A stretch of DNA of 41,779 nucleotides, taken from Proteromonas lacertae. Its lineage: Eukaryota > Sar > Bigyra > Opalinata > Proteromonadidae. The stretch's first letter is position 1, and every line of letters begins with the position of its first letter. The notes under the pieces are model-generated. The model was not told the DNA's origin, made no database searches, and saw nothing but the letters and a program-made list of their open reading frames with translations. A program made the translations under genes and the position numbers. The stretch spans positions 1-41,779 of the forward strand of contig NGBS01000043.1 in NCBI GenBank assembly GCA_002245135.1. Reading direction: 5' to 3'. Below, in pieces: positions 9,194-17,695 of the stretch.

Positions 9194-10058
9194 TTTTTAT
9201 TCTTTTTCTTTTATTATTGTGTGTAAACAATTTGGTATACAATTTCATTAATGATTGTGTCTTTCTTCTACGCTTTTTACCTAAACCATGTATTCTACGT
9301 TTAGCTGTTTCTCTATCATCAATAGCTCTTTGATTAATACTATCTCGATTTGCATTTCTCATATAATCATCAATTTTTAAATAATTATTTTCATCTTTAT
9401 CATCTAATCTTGCATCTTTTAATACATAAATATTATCTTTCAAAGATACTGGTACTATCAATTCTACTGTATCTCCTATCTTAACAAAGAATGGATAGTT
9501 ATAGAATTTGTGAATTCCATCACCTGGTATATCGCATGACATATAATCAAACATTGGATCACTTATTACATACCATGCTCTATCACTTTCTTGAGATACT
9601 ATTACTTTGATTTGTTTACATTTGATTTTTTTATCGTTAGGCCAATTTTTATCATAATCCATACCTATTAATACTTTTATGTTTTTATTTTCCTCCTCAT
9701 CATCTGATAGAATATTAATACATGGATTATATATGTATATTTCCTGCTTAGCTTGTCTTTCATTAAATACTGTTCCTCGATGATTCTTTAACCAATATTC
9801 TAATAAACCAGTAAATGAATATATATTTCTATTGTAATCATATCCATAGAACATCATATTGATACTACTGTAATTTTGAGGTATATCATTTACTTCAGTC
9901 GCATTATATTTAGATCTAGGTAATAAAGGTAAATTGATGTTTTCTTCTCTAACCCAATCAGTAAAGAACATATAACTCTTATTTGAATTTTCATCTACAA
10001 TTGTACAAGGTGGATTATGATTATGTATAAATGCAGCTTTTGATAAGAATAAGTACAA
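9186..10058 (-). CDS. Polinton protein with C-terminal basic box, possibly structural
   Basis: About 290 codons with no ATG at the apparent beginning, so the start is uncertain. The N-terminal 220 residues look beta-rich and globular (MFYGYDYNRNIYSF, KIGDTVELIVPVSL). The C-terminus is strongly basic, with GLGKKRRRK and NNKRKRIK. The GLGKKRRRK box echoes the GYGKRRRR boxes of the 7,944-8,537 protein. It could be a minor capsid (penton-like) or another virion protein; I cannot choose by eye. It is convergent with the protease and lies head to head with the integrase region. Confidence 0.5.
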   Translation of the reverse strand: MYLFLSKAAFIHNHNPPCTIVDENSNKSYMFFTDWVREENINLPLLPRSKYNATEVNDIPQNYSSINMMFYGYDYNRNIYSFTGLLEYWLKNHRGTVFNERQAKQEIYIYNPCINILSDDEEENKNIKVLIGMDYDKNWPNDKKIKCKQIKVIVSQESDRAWYVISDPMFDYMSCDIPGDGIHKFYNYPFFVKIGDTVELIVPVSLKDNIYVLKDARLDDKDENNYLKIDDYMRNANRDSINQRAIDDRETAKRRIHGLGKKRRRKTQSLMKLYTKLFTHNNKRKRIKII

Positions 10059-10157
10059 GTTCTTTCATGATTTAGCTGGAATTTCAGCCAACAGAGCTAT
10101 TACACTTGCGATGAATCTACAGGTAAACTGTATTTTAAAGGAAGAGAAGTCATTAAA

Positions 10158-11417
10158 TTGGAAGATTCATTCGACTTCTTAGACAAGTTACATAGAGATA
10201 ATGCCCATTGTAAAGAATCATCTTTAAGAGACGTAATTAATGATCCAGTTCATGGTTATTATGGTATTAACAGAAAGATGATTAGAGCTTATTTGACAAC
10301 CTGCTATGATTGTATTAAACTTAAGGAGGCTAAAAGAGTACAACCAACACATCCTATTGTTGTTACAAGACCTAGAGAAAGAGTTTTGATTGATCTTGTA
10401 GAAATGGACAATTGTAATGAAGATTACACGAACATAAAAGAAGAAGATCTCTACCATTATATCTTAACTGTCATCGACCATTACTCTAATTTTATCATGT
10501 TATATGCCCAGAAACGCAAAACAGATAAAGAAACAGTGAAAAATGTACAATCTTTTATAAGAATCTTTGGTCCTCCAGAAATTATGCAGATGGATAATGG
10601 TAAAGAATTCAAAAATGCTTTAATGAAAGATATGCTTAGTAAATATGGTATTATAATTGCGCATAGCAAGCCAAGACACCCACAGTGCAATAGTAAAGCG
10701 GAGAGATATAATAGATTCATTAAAGAAAAGATAGCAGCTATGAAGGTTGATAATCCTGATGTTTATTGGACTGAATACTTGGAAAGAATAACAGAAATAA
10801 TTAATAATCATAGATGCAGAAGAACAAATTGTAAAGGAAGATCCTTATTCTTTATGGACATGAAAGAGTTGATGATTCAGAATAAGAAGTTTAAACCAGA
10901 TTATACTAATATAGAAGGTGATGATAATGATGGTAATGATGACAGTGATGGCGAAGAAGTTAAAGCAGACAGTGAATATGAAGAAGAAGAAGGTGCTAAT
11001 GTCGTTAATGGCAATAATGGTGGTTCTGATTATGTTATAGATGTAGATGAAGATGGTAATGATAGCGATAATAGTGATGATGGTGGTAATAGTGGTAATG
11101 GTGAAGTAACAATAATGGAAGAAGAAGATTATAAAGATAGAATCAGAAAAGATATAACACAAAATGGAAATATAATAGAACAGTTTCAAGATTATATAGA
11201 CAAAAGAAACTTCAATTATAATAACAAAATGAGAGATGATTCCATTAAGAAATTAGGAAATAAACTAGTTAATCCAGAACATGGAGATGTGGTTATTACA
11301 GCTGTGAAAAGAAAGATGTGCCAAGATGAAAAGAGTCTAGCATTAGTTAGAGATGATAAAGTTAATAAAAAGCAATATTTAGTGTATATTATTAAATTAT
11401 TACTATCTAATGAATAG
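10158..11417 (+). CDS. Retroviral-type (rve) integrase of the Polinton
   Basis: Inserts the element into chromosomes. An H-x3-H then C-x2-C zinc module (LHRDNAH ... TTCYDC) lies at about residues 10-55. The RNase H-fold core has the catalytic Asp in VLIDLVEMD, the second Asp in MQMDNGKEF and the Glu in SKAERYNRFIKEKI. The C-terminal third is acidic and low in complexity (Asp, Gly, Asn and Glu runs, 10,910-11,130), where other Polinton integrases may carry a chromodomain; I see none. The first codon here is not ATG, and in-frame protein-like sequence (GKLYFKGREVIK) extends upstream to about 10,070, so the real N-terminus is earlier. Confidence 0.88.
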   Translation: MEDSFDFLDKLHRDNAHCKESSLRDVINDPVHGYYGINRKMIRAYLTTCYDCIKLKEAKRVQPTHPIVVTRPRERVLIDLVEMDNCNEDYTNIKEEDLYHYILTVIDHYSNFIMLYAQKRKTDKETVKNVQSFIRIFGPPEIMQMDNGKEFKNALMKDMLSKYGIIIAHSKPRHPQCNSKAERYNRFIKEKIAAMKVDNPDVYWTEYLERITEIINNHRCRRTNCKGRSLFFMDMKELMIQNKKFKPDYTNIEGDDNDGNDDSDGEEVKADSEYEEEEGANVVNGNNGGSDYVIDVDEDGNDSDNSDDGGNSGNGEVTIMEEEDYKDRIRKDITQNGNIIEQFQDYIDKRNFNYNNKMRDDSIKKLGNKLVNPEHGDVVITAVKRKMCQDEKSLALVRDDKVNKKQYLVYIIKLLLSNE

Positions 11418-11551
11418 AAATGAAAACATGCAAATTCCATTAGTATCATCTACACCTTTAATAAAGCTTGAAGTTTCATCAGAATTATTAGAGAATATGA
11501 AGAAAACAGCAGACAAAATACTAGTATATTTGATGATAATTTATATTAAAT
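11411..11551 (+). CDS. Short Polinton ORF between integrase and protease
   Basis: 46 codons from an ATG overlapping the integrase end by a few bases. Sequence such as MQIPLVSSTPLIKLEVSSELLENM looks protein-like and amphipathic. It lies directly upstream of the second protease gene on the same strand. It could be a small protein or part of a neighbouring gene. No family recognised. Confidence 0.35.
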
Positions 11552-11616
11552 AGATTCATCCTAATCCTAAGAAAAAGGATATTAACACCTATGAAAAAAG
11601 ACTTCAGCAAATTGTA

Positions 11617-13050
11617 ATGAATCCAAAGAAGAATGCAGTGTATGATATATTTGGTATTAGAACTTCTGAAGAAGATATTAAGGATCCATTAACAAATGAT
11701 CAGTTGGAATTTGTTGAAAGATTTATAAAAAGTATTGGAAAAATACAACTTGGATTAAATGAAATTCATTTCATATTGGAATTATACAATTTAAATCAAC
11801 ATTATTACGTATGCAAAGATAAACAAATGATAATGAATAAAGAGATGGAAGCATTCATAATTAGAGCTAAAGATAGTAACAATTATTACACTGTTATCAT
11901 TCATCATGATAATAAAACAATCGAAGTTATAGATTCATTTGGTGAAGATGATTATGCAGAAGGTATTCGTCGTATTGGTAGATATGATAGAAGTGTAGGT
12001 GAAATAATATCTCAATATAAGATTGTCAAGACCAATGTTAATACTAACTTTCTTGAAGCAACAGAAATATTGGCTGCTGTAATGCTAATGATAAAGATAT
12101 CTGAAGATCATCCATATATAAGAGATGTTGATATTATTCTAATGATTGATCTATTCAAAACCTATATACACCTTCTGATAGAGCGTAATTCAATGACTTT
12201 AATATATGCATGTAAAATGGTAAATAGAAAAGATACTAGTGTTGCATCAATTACATATGATGATCACACTCATGATAGTTTGTTGTTTGTAAAGAAAATT
12301 AAAGGATATAATGATATTGGTCATGTAAGATTCTATGGACAACATCAACAACCGAAATATGAAGCAAATTGTAAAGAATTGGTGAGTCATTTAAATATTA
12401 ACAATCAACTAAAAGGCGATGAATTCCTGTTTTTATTACATTATATTTCCAACAACAATAAGAATGTTATTGATCCTGGTGTTGTATTTTTAAATGAAAA
12501 GCAAAAGGATAATAAAAAAAAGATAAGTGAAAAAGGAATTTATTATTTTCCAGTATGTGATCCAAATCAAAGTCATTGGAGTTTATGGGAAGTAGATTAT
12601 GTTCCTAATGACTATATGATGTTTAGAATATATGACAGTTTAGCAATTTATATGAACAAAGAACCAAGAAATATAGTAATAAAGAATATTAAACAACTCT
12701 TTCATTCTTGCAATCGCGAATTAGAATCATATGAAATAGTAGATACAAAAGTTCATCAAACAGATGCTGTAACTTGTGGATATTACTGTTTATTCTTTCT
12801 TGGAGCAAGATTGAATAATTTGGAAATAACAAAGATTCAAAATATAGAAAGTTTTAATATAAAATACTTCATTGATGATTTAATTGAAGGTATAGAAAGT
12901 TTAAATAACGAAGAAAAAGCGAAATTGTTTTACATTTACAACAAAAAAACATTTATAGATTTAAATAATTTCATTTTCTTTAAAAATTCTAAAAAGTATC
13001 TTTATATAATTACAATGTGTTTGTTAGGTACACACTTCCACATAACATGA
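11617..13050 (+). CDS. Two-domain Ulp1/adenain-like protease-related protein
   Basis: 477 codons. The C-terminal half has a full Ulp1/C48-type signature: SHWSLWEV (His), RIYDSLAI (Asp), and a Gln before Cys in HQTDAVTCGYYCLFFL. The N-terminal half repeats the same layout at lower similarity (YTVIIHHDNKTIEVIDSFG, then YKIVKTNV beside YEIVDTKV in the second half). The protein therefore looks like a tandem duplication of the protease fold, with the second copy the likely catalytic one. An open frame reaches upstream to about 11,553, so the start may be earlier. This is the second protease in the element. It is the last gene before the proposed right end. Confidence 0.75.
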   Translation: MNPKKNAVYDIFGIRTSEEDIKDPLTNDQLEFVERFIKSIGKIQLGLNEIHFILELYNLNQHYYVCKDKQMIMNKEMEAFIIRAKDSNNYYTVIIHHDNKTIEVIDSFGEDDYAEGIRRIGRYDRSVGEIISQYKIVKTNVNTNFLEATEILAAVMLMIKISEDHPYIRDVDIILMIDLFKTYIHLLIERNSMTLIYACKMVNRKDTSVASITYDDHTHDSLLFVKKIKGYNDIGHVRFYGQHQQPKYEANCKELVSHLNINNQLKGDEFLFLLHYISNNNKNVIDPGVVFLNEKQKDNKKKISEKGIYYFPVCDPNQSHWSLWEVDYVPNDYMMFRIYDSLAIYMNKEPRNIVIKNIKQLFHSCNRELESYEIVDTKVHQTDAVTCGYYCLFFLGARLNNLEITKIQNIESFNIKYFIDDLIEGIESLNNEEKAKLFYIYNKKTFIDLNNFIFFKNSKKYLYIITMCLLGTHFHIT

Positions 13051-13161
13051 AAATCAATTTTGGAAAAAGATTTGAGTTGAATGTTGTTTCAACTTATTTT
13101 CTGATTTCAATTTTGTTATATTTGTTAATAATATATTATGATTATCTCATATATGAAATAT
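13051..13161. other. Noncoding Polinton right flank
   Basis: About 110 bp of AT-rich sequence separate the last ORF from the inverted-repeat end. It includes a small ATCTCATATATGAAATATGAGA palindrome-like stretch near 13,143-13,165. No gene is seen. Confidence 0.4.
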
Positions 13162-13245
13162 GAGAAATCAAAAGTGTCTCCTAGACAAACGGCGTGAGAA
13201 GATTTAGAAATACGCCGTTTGTCTAGGAGACATTTTTCACTTCTC
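13162..13245. repeat. Inverted repeat, two transposon-end motifs head to head
   Basis: Two 34-bp arms (13,162-13,195 and 13,212-13,245) face each other across 16 bp. The inner 21 bp, ending CAAACGGCGT, match exactly; outside that there are a few mismatches. The motif GTGTCT-N2-TAGACAAACGGC recurs as the right end of the repeats ending near 13,688, 15,998 and 32,229. I read the left arm as a candidate right end of the Polinton and the right arm as the end of a neighbouring element. A simple hairpin is the alternative. Confidence 0.6.
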
Positions 13246-13688
13246 AATTTTCTTCTGTGACTTATGTGTATCATTTCATAATCATTGATACTATTATATA
13301 AAACAAAAACAACACATAAATTATAATTTTGTAAATTATACAAAAGAAGCTAAGTGTTAAAAATATATTGTAACTAGCTACACACTGAAATGAATGATTT
13401 TTATAGAAGGCACTGAAATATGAAATACATTAATTTGTTGTAGCTTTGAGATTCATGTCCATTAAAGATTGTATTTCTGTTTATATTGTAGAGAGTTATA
13501 TACAAATATAATCTTACTTTGTCATATAAGCATGACAGAGTTCCATTTATATTGCAGACATAGGCTATATGACAAAGTACGTATAAAAGTAACAATTACT
13601 CATCTAAATAAGTAAGAATATACATTTAGTTTGTTTTAAAAGTGTCTGCTCAACAAACGGTTTACTCTAACAAATGGCGCACAACAAG
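13212..13688 (+). repeat. Short TIR element or diverged repeat copy
   Basis: The segment begins with CGCCGTTTGTC and ends with AAAAGTGTCTGCTCAACAAACGG followed by CAAATGGCGCACAACAA. Its right 120 bp (ATATGACAAAGTACGTATAA onward) match the right end of the repeat at 15,525-15,998. A small internal hairpin is formed by CTTACTTTGTCATATAAGC (near 13,513) and GCTATATGACAAAGTA (near 13,565). No ORF of note. Probably a non-autonomous element. Confidence 0.5.
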
Positions 13689-14176
13689 AGTCATATTTCT
13701 CAATGACTGCGCTTACAGTTGGTTGGATCTTGTTGAGTTGCCATGGCCACGTTGTATCGTAAGCTCTTGGTAAACATCTCGGTGTTGTTGGAGTCAATGA
13801 AGAAGAACATCATCTGGAAATATTCAATTGGAGGTAGTAGTTGGTATTATACTTAGAGATCTTTTCAACCAAGGCATGAACATAGAAGGGTGATTGATCT
13901 TGCTTAAGGAAGTAGTGCTAGTGCTTACCACAGATACTGAGCTGGGTCTTCTCAGGTTTTAATTGTCGTTATTGTTGGGAAGCTCAAGGGTTGGTTCATT
14001 ATTGGCATCACTGAATCTTAAAAATGAACGTTTAAAGGAATTTTAAAGGAATCGCAGAACATCTGGTAGAATAATCCTTGAAGCAATCCACTTACTAGAT
14101 CATGATGCAGGGAAGAAGACCCCGTAGGAGGAATTCTATAGGCATCTTATGTATATGGGACTTTGACCACTTGTTA
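13689..14176 (-). other. Less AT-rich block with a decayed minus-strand coding relic
   Basis: Base composition changes sharply here: GC is visibly higher than in flanking DNA. The minus strand reads as broken protein-like sequence, for example HYFLKQDQSPFYVHALVEKI then MMFFFIDSNNTEMFTKSL, at about 13,730-13,960. I do not recognise the protein. The short phrase GACAGAGT(T/C)CCATTTATAT occurs both at about 13,541 and at 14,291, so the block may be an insertion between duplicated or related flanks. Confidence 0.35.
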
Positions 14177-14282
14177 CAGAGTTCTAGCGAGTGTTCTAGA
14201 AGTCCGTCCCTTTCTAGATTCAGAGTTGACTTTTATGGGGCCTTGAAAGGGACGGACCCCTTGAAAACTCGTTAGAACTCTG
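14177..14282. repeat. Long imperfect hairpin
   Basis: Arms of about 41 bp (14,177-14,217 and 14,241-14,282) pair with a few mismatches. They share CAGAGTTCTA, CGAGT and GTCCGTCCCTTTC with their complements, around a 23-bp loop. The hairpin ends the less AT-rich block. It could be the terminus of a mobile element or a structured RNA. I see no known RNA family. Confidence 0.5.
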
Positions 14283-14378
14283 TGGCATTGTGACAGAGTC
14301 CCATTTATATACTATATAATTATAGGATAAATCAAGCTGTGAATAGTTTTGTATTACTAGAAGCTATATATATTAGCT

Positions 14379-15355
14379 ATGATATTCAAAATATATATAC
14401 AAGAATTACGAGGATTAGCTGTGAGTTTTGTATTACTCTATCATCTTGGCATATTATTTAAGGGAGGGTTTATAGGAGTAGATATTTTTTTTGTATTATC
14501 AGGATATTTAATCTTTCTATAGTAAAAGATTAAAAAGATTATTCCCTTCTTCATGTTTCGTTATTTTGTGTGTTTATTATGTAAATCTTAAAAATACAAA
14601 CTATTATCATTCATTTAATATTCTACATGATTTAATATACGCTTCTATTTTTTTATCAAATTATCATTTTGGTAAAGAATTATCTACATTATTTATATTA
14701 TAACAAATATAATTATTTGTATATTTTAATGGTAGTATTATTTATATCTTTTATTCATAATATTTATTTTTCCTACTATAAAGAAACAAGTTATTTCAAT
14801 TTTACTTCAAGAATATGGGAGTTGTTATGTGGATGTATAACATCTCTATATAAAGTATCTCCATATAAGTATAGTCAATTACTGCTCTCTGTATATTATT
14901 TATTACAACTATTTTTTTCATGTATGTATAGTAAAGAATTAAAATATCCTTTCTATGCTGTATTTCCAGTTTTTGTAACCATGAAAATTATTCTATTAGA
15001 TTATGATAATTTGCATTATTCTAATCTTCTTATATATATAGGAAACCTCTCTTATGTTATATATTTAGTTCATTATCCTGTGCTATATTATTTTGAATAT
15101 AGAAATATAATTATTAAAATTATACTCTTATTCTTCTTTTCTTATAATCTTCATTTTATAATTGAATTACCTTTTTATAAATTAATTCTAAAACACAGTG
15201 TGTTTTTCCCTATATTTTACTCTTTTGCTTTAATTATACTTATTCTTTTTATTTGTTACAAAAGAATCAGATTTTTAAGAAGTAAAATATATAAAAATAA
15301 GTCAATATACTCATTACATCCATTATTATTATATAAAACATGTAAATTTTGTTAA
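14379..15355 (+). pseudogene. Decayed acyltransferase-3 (OafA-like) gene
   Basis: The ATG at 14,379 opens IQELRGLAVSFVLLYH and FIGVDIFFVLSGYL, the conserved start of acyltransferase-3 membrane O-acyltransferases with the catalytic His in LLYH. The frame then shifts. KRLKRLFPSS follows in another frame, and the last 228 codons (from 14,669) contain the family's C-terminal pattern YIGNLSYVIYLVHYPVLYYF. At least two frame breaks are visible (near 14,517 and 14,690), so this is a pseudogene unless they are sequencing errors. It is a closer match to the canonical family than the intact relative at 19,981 and has no SGNH domain. Hydrophobic throughout. Confidence 0.75.
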
Positions 15356-15524
15356 ACGAGGACGTTGCCCTAAGTTAACAGAACATGAGTAATTATTGCT
15401 TTCAAATACTGTTAAAGAAAACAACAACACTATCAATTTATATTATAAATATTTAAAAATTGTATTGTATGCGTTGTATCAACATAATATAAGCTCATTG
15501 TATAATAAAAGAATAGAAATTCTT

Positions 15525-15998
15525 GAAAAGGCTTGAGATTTGTATATTTATTTTGCAATCATATATATGTAATATGAAATGGCTTGATAAAAAGTATAAG
15601 TAATATGTAAAATGGTATAACAGTAATGCAACGTGGTATATCTATTTTGCAACAAATGTCGTTACGTATAAGCATTATGATATATTGTATAAGTAAGTTA
15701 CAAAACACTGTATAGAAAGATTTAATAATTTTTATATTCTAATCATTTCAGCTAATGTATTTTAGTCTATATTAGCTAAATATGTATTTATTTTGCTTTA
15801 AGAATTTCTATAAAACAAACGGCGCAAATATTCAAACTATTTATATTAACAAAAAAGTATACTGCAGATGTAGGTCATATAACAAAGTAAGTATAAAAGT
15901 AACAATTTTTCAGCAAGACAAGTAAGAATATACATTTAGTTTGTTTTAGAAGTGTCTGGTATACAAACGGCCAACTATGACAAACGGCGTACAACAAC
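15525..15998 (+). repeat. About 470-bp repeat related to the palindrome-arm TIR element
   Basis: From AAAAGGCTT near 15,525 to CAAACGGCGTACAACAA, this copy matches the segment at 40,350-40,830 (and inverted at 31,483-31,960) over several blocks: TTTTGCAATCATATATATGT, ATATGAAATGGCTTGATA, GTATAAGTAAGTT and AAAAGTAACAATTTTTCA. It ends in GTGTCTGGTATACAAACGGCC with a second CAAACGGC 11 bp on. It is a non-autonomous element or element end, diverged from the arm copies and therefore older than the palindrome. The gap from 15,356 to 15,524 shows nothing else. Confidence 0.6.
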
Positions 15999-16184
15999 TC
16001 AAATATGTTCCTTGAGTCTGTTAACAAGATTTATTAAAAAGCTAATATATTGTCTCCTCCTAATGATTCATGAATCTTGATTTAATGAAAATTATCTTAT
16101 CATATATTATATTAATCTTTATATACTTTTCATTCTGTACATTGTTCTTGTTTATCAAGCTAAATGTATTAAAATCTGTTTCAA
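15999..16184. other. AT-rich spacer, nothing seen
   Basis: About 190 bp of AT-rich sequence between the repeat copy and the hAT element. No ORF, repeat or RNA is recognised. Confidence 0.4.
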
Positions 16185-16192
16185 ATTAATAC

Positions 16193-16647
16193 CAGGGTTG
16201 TATTTATCGGTTACCGACGGAGATAGGTCAAAACCTATAGGTTTTGCCTTAACCGTCGTTCGGTCAAGCCTTACAAGCCGTATATTATAAAATCTATTTT
16301 AATTCATTATATACTAATTTTCCCTTCATAAAAACTATCTTATAATATATTTTAATACTTGATTCATATATTTTCAATTCAATTAAATAATTTTTAACTT
16401 TTTATAAAGAATTACAATTTAATACTCAACAATAATTAGGTATTCTATATAATTATGTTCTTATTTATTTCTACTAATCATCAGTTTCATTTGTAATCTA
16501 TCACATGATAAATTTGATTTGGATAAGTTACTTATTTGTCCAGCCTCGGAAAATATTCTTTCTGGCTCTAAAGATGTTGCTAGACTGTTTATTGACCTAC
16601 CACCGATCGGTTTTCTCCGTCGGTCATAACCGATTTATACAACCCTG
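16193..16647 (-). mobile_element. Truncated hAT DNA transposon with 8-bp target duplication
   Basis: The terminal inverted repeats begin CAGGGTTGTATTTATCGGTTA on the left, and CAGGGTTGTATAAATCGGTTA is the complement of the right end. The direct repeat ATTAATAC occurs at 16,185-16,192 and 16,648-16,655. An 8-bp duplication and a CAGGG-type end are hallmarks of hAT transposons. The 455-bp element keeps only the C-terminal piece of its transposase, so it is an internally deleted, non-autonomous copy. Subterminal GACGG motifs repeat near both ends. The intact duplication suggests fairly recent insertion. Confidence 0.88.
16461..16600 (-). pseudogene. hAT transposase C-terminal dimerisation domain fragment
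   Basis: An open minus-strand frame of about 45 codons reads GRSINSLATS, SLEPERIFSEAGQI, SNLSCDRLQMKLMI and stops at 16,461. The phrase S-x-x-x-E-R-x-F-S-x-A-G with a later L-x-x-x-x-L-Q pattern is the conserved hAT dimerisation region. The DDE catalytic core is absent. It lies wholly inside the 455-bp element. Confidence 0.8.
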
Positions 16648-16654
16648 ATTAATA

Positions 16655-17659
16655 CTATATATATTTAAGATATATGGAAAATTTTTTATTATACATCTCA
16701 ATAAACTTATTATATCTATCATACTGATGAATGATTAATGGTATAGTTCCGTCTTTATTATAAATGGTAGAATTATTAATAATCAATTTCTTTACTTCAG
16801 GTAAATCTATTCCAGTTGTTAAAATAACACCCTTTTCATTTTCATGTTTAACAAATTTTATATTTTTAAAATAATTTGAATAGTAAGCATAATTTAAACT
16901 TCCTTGATCTTGTGTAATTACATTATTGTCATTAATAAATTTACAAAACTGTTTTAAAAATGAGTAAAAGTAATTATTTGTACCAAATATTGATCCAGAA
17001 TTAATAATCTTGTTGTGTATAATGTTTTTGTAATTTTTGTATGGTTTTACCCATAATAAATTATATTGGTTATTTGCAATCATGATTTTCATGTCGCTTC
17101 TTTCTTCAACAATATATAACCCATCATCAAATTTCCATTTAAATGGATCACCTTGAAATATTACATCTCTCACATCAACAGTGATAATATGACTGTAATT
17201 CCCACCATATATTTGAAACCAACACCATAAAATAGAGAATCTATATAAATTCCACTTATATATTTTATAATTTCTATTTTGTATAGAGCATTTTTTCAAA
17301 AAAGATTGATTCAATGGGAATAAAACATTATGCAAAGAATAATATGGCCATTCATTTTCAACATATATAGGAATTATATTAAAATATTTAACATATTTAT
17401 TAAATTTTAAAATTTCTTTAAATGATATAGTCATAACTAAGTCTTTTTTATATCCACTTTGTCTTAAAGATGAAACAAATAGACTTATATTTTCCCATTT
17501 ATATCCAGCAGCACAACCCCAAACTAATGGATTTATTGATTTGTAATTAATAGATGTCAAATATTTTGTATATCCAATAATTTCATTACTTCTAAAACAT
17601 AAAAATGAAATAAAAAAATATAAAACTAATATCAATAAAAAGAATAAAATAATATTCAT
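16655..17659 (-). CDS. Type II membrane glycosyltransferase, DVRD type
   Basis: 334 residues from a real ATG. Residues 2-22 form one hydrophobic signal anchor, placing the catalytic domain in the secretory lumen. The pattern TVDVRDVIFQGDPF (160-172) is a DxD-like metal and nucleotide-sugar site of GT-A enzymes. Downstream NSGSIFG (220-226), TQDQGSLNYAYY (249-260) and IHQYDRY near 312 complete a pattern I know from uncharacterised eukaryotic glycosyltransferases. The sugar is unknown. The stop codon overlaps the target duplication of the hAT element by one base, so the insertion left the frame intact. It is divergently paired with the GT31-like gene at 17,696, with 36 bp between the starts. 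Confidence 0.75.
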   Translation of the reverse strand: MNIILFFLLILVLYFFISFLCFRSNEIIGYTKYLTSINYKSINPLVWGCAAGYKWENISLFVSSLRQSGYKKDLVMTISFKEILKFNKYVKYFNIIPIYVENEWPYYSLHNVLFPLNQSFLKKCSIQNRNYKIYKWNLYRFSILWCWFQIYGGNYSHIITVDVRDVIFQGDPFKWKFDDGLYIVEERSDMKIMIANNQYNLLWVKPYKNYKNIIHNKIINSGSIFGTNNYFYSFLKQFCKFINDNNVITQDQGSLNYAYYSNYFKNIKFVKHENEKGVILTTGIDLPEVKKLIINNSTIYNKDGTIPLIIHQYDRYNKFIEMYNKKFSIYLKYI

Positions 17660-17695
17660 GCTTATTAGAATTTGAGAAATTACTTTTAAAAGTTA
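17660..17695. promoter_or_regulatory. 36-bp shared divergent promoter region
   Basis: Only 36 bp separate two head-to-head start codons (17,659 minus and 17,696 plus), so any core promoter must serve both genes or overlap their 5' ends. It contains ATTAGAATTTGAG. The core TAGAATTT recurs in the spacer at 26,484-26,514. Significance is uncertain in such AT-rich DNA. Confidence 0.4.

Larger units (their letters stand above)
1..13195. mobile_element. Polinton/Maverick element, left end outside window
   Basis: This is a self-synthesising DNA transposon related to viruses. The diagnosis rests on a protein-primed family B polymerase, a retroviral-type integrase and adenain-like proteases lying within 13 kb, together with coiled-coil and strongly basic virion-like proteins. 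The proposed right end is the motif at 13,162-13,195, which resembles the ends of other repeats here; this limit is inference. The left end is not in the window. The copy looks broken, with roughly half a dozen breaks, so it is a fossil of modest age: most reading frames are still long. I see no FtsK/HerA-type packaging ATPase and no clear full-length major capsid gene; these may lie to the left or be lost. Base composition is somewhat less AT-rich than the glycan island that follows. Confidence 0.88.

Noticed and set aside
10845-11189. Minus-strand ORF opposite the integrase tail
   Set aside because: It is a shadow of the GAT/GGT-rich acidic repeat on the coding strand and encodes only Ile/Thr/Phe runs.
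10158-11417. LTR retrotransposon suggested by the integrase
   Set aside because: No reverse transcriptase, protease-RT-RNase H order or LTRs. The protein-primed polymerase and adenain-like proteases place the integrase in a Polinton.
13171-16000. CRISPR-like array from repeated CAAACGGC units
   Set aside because: The units are few, irregularly spaced, variable and tied to repeat ends. There are no spacers of even length.
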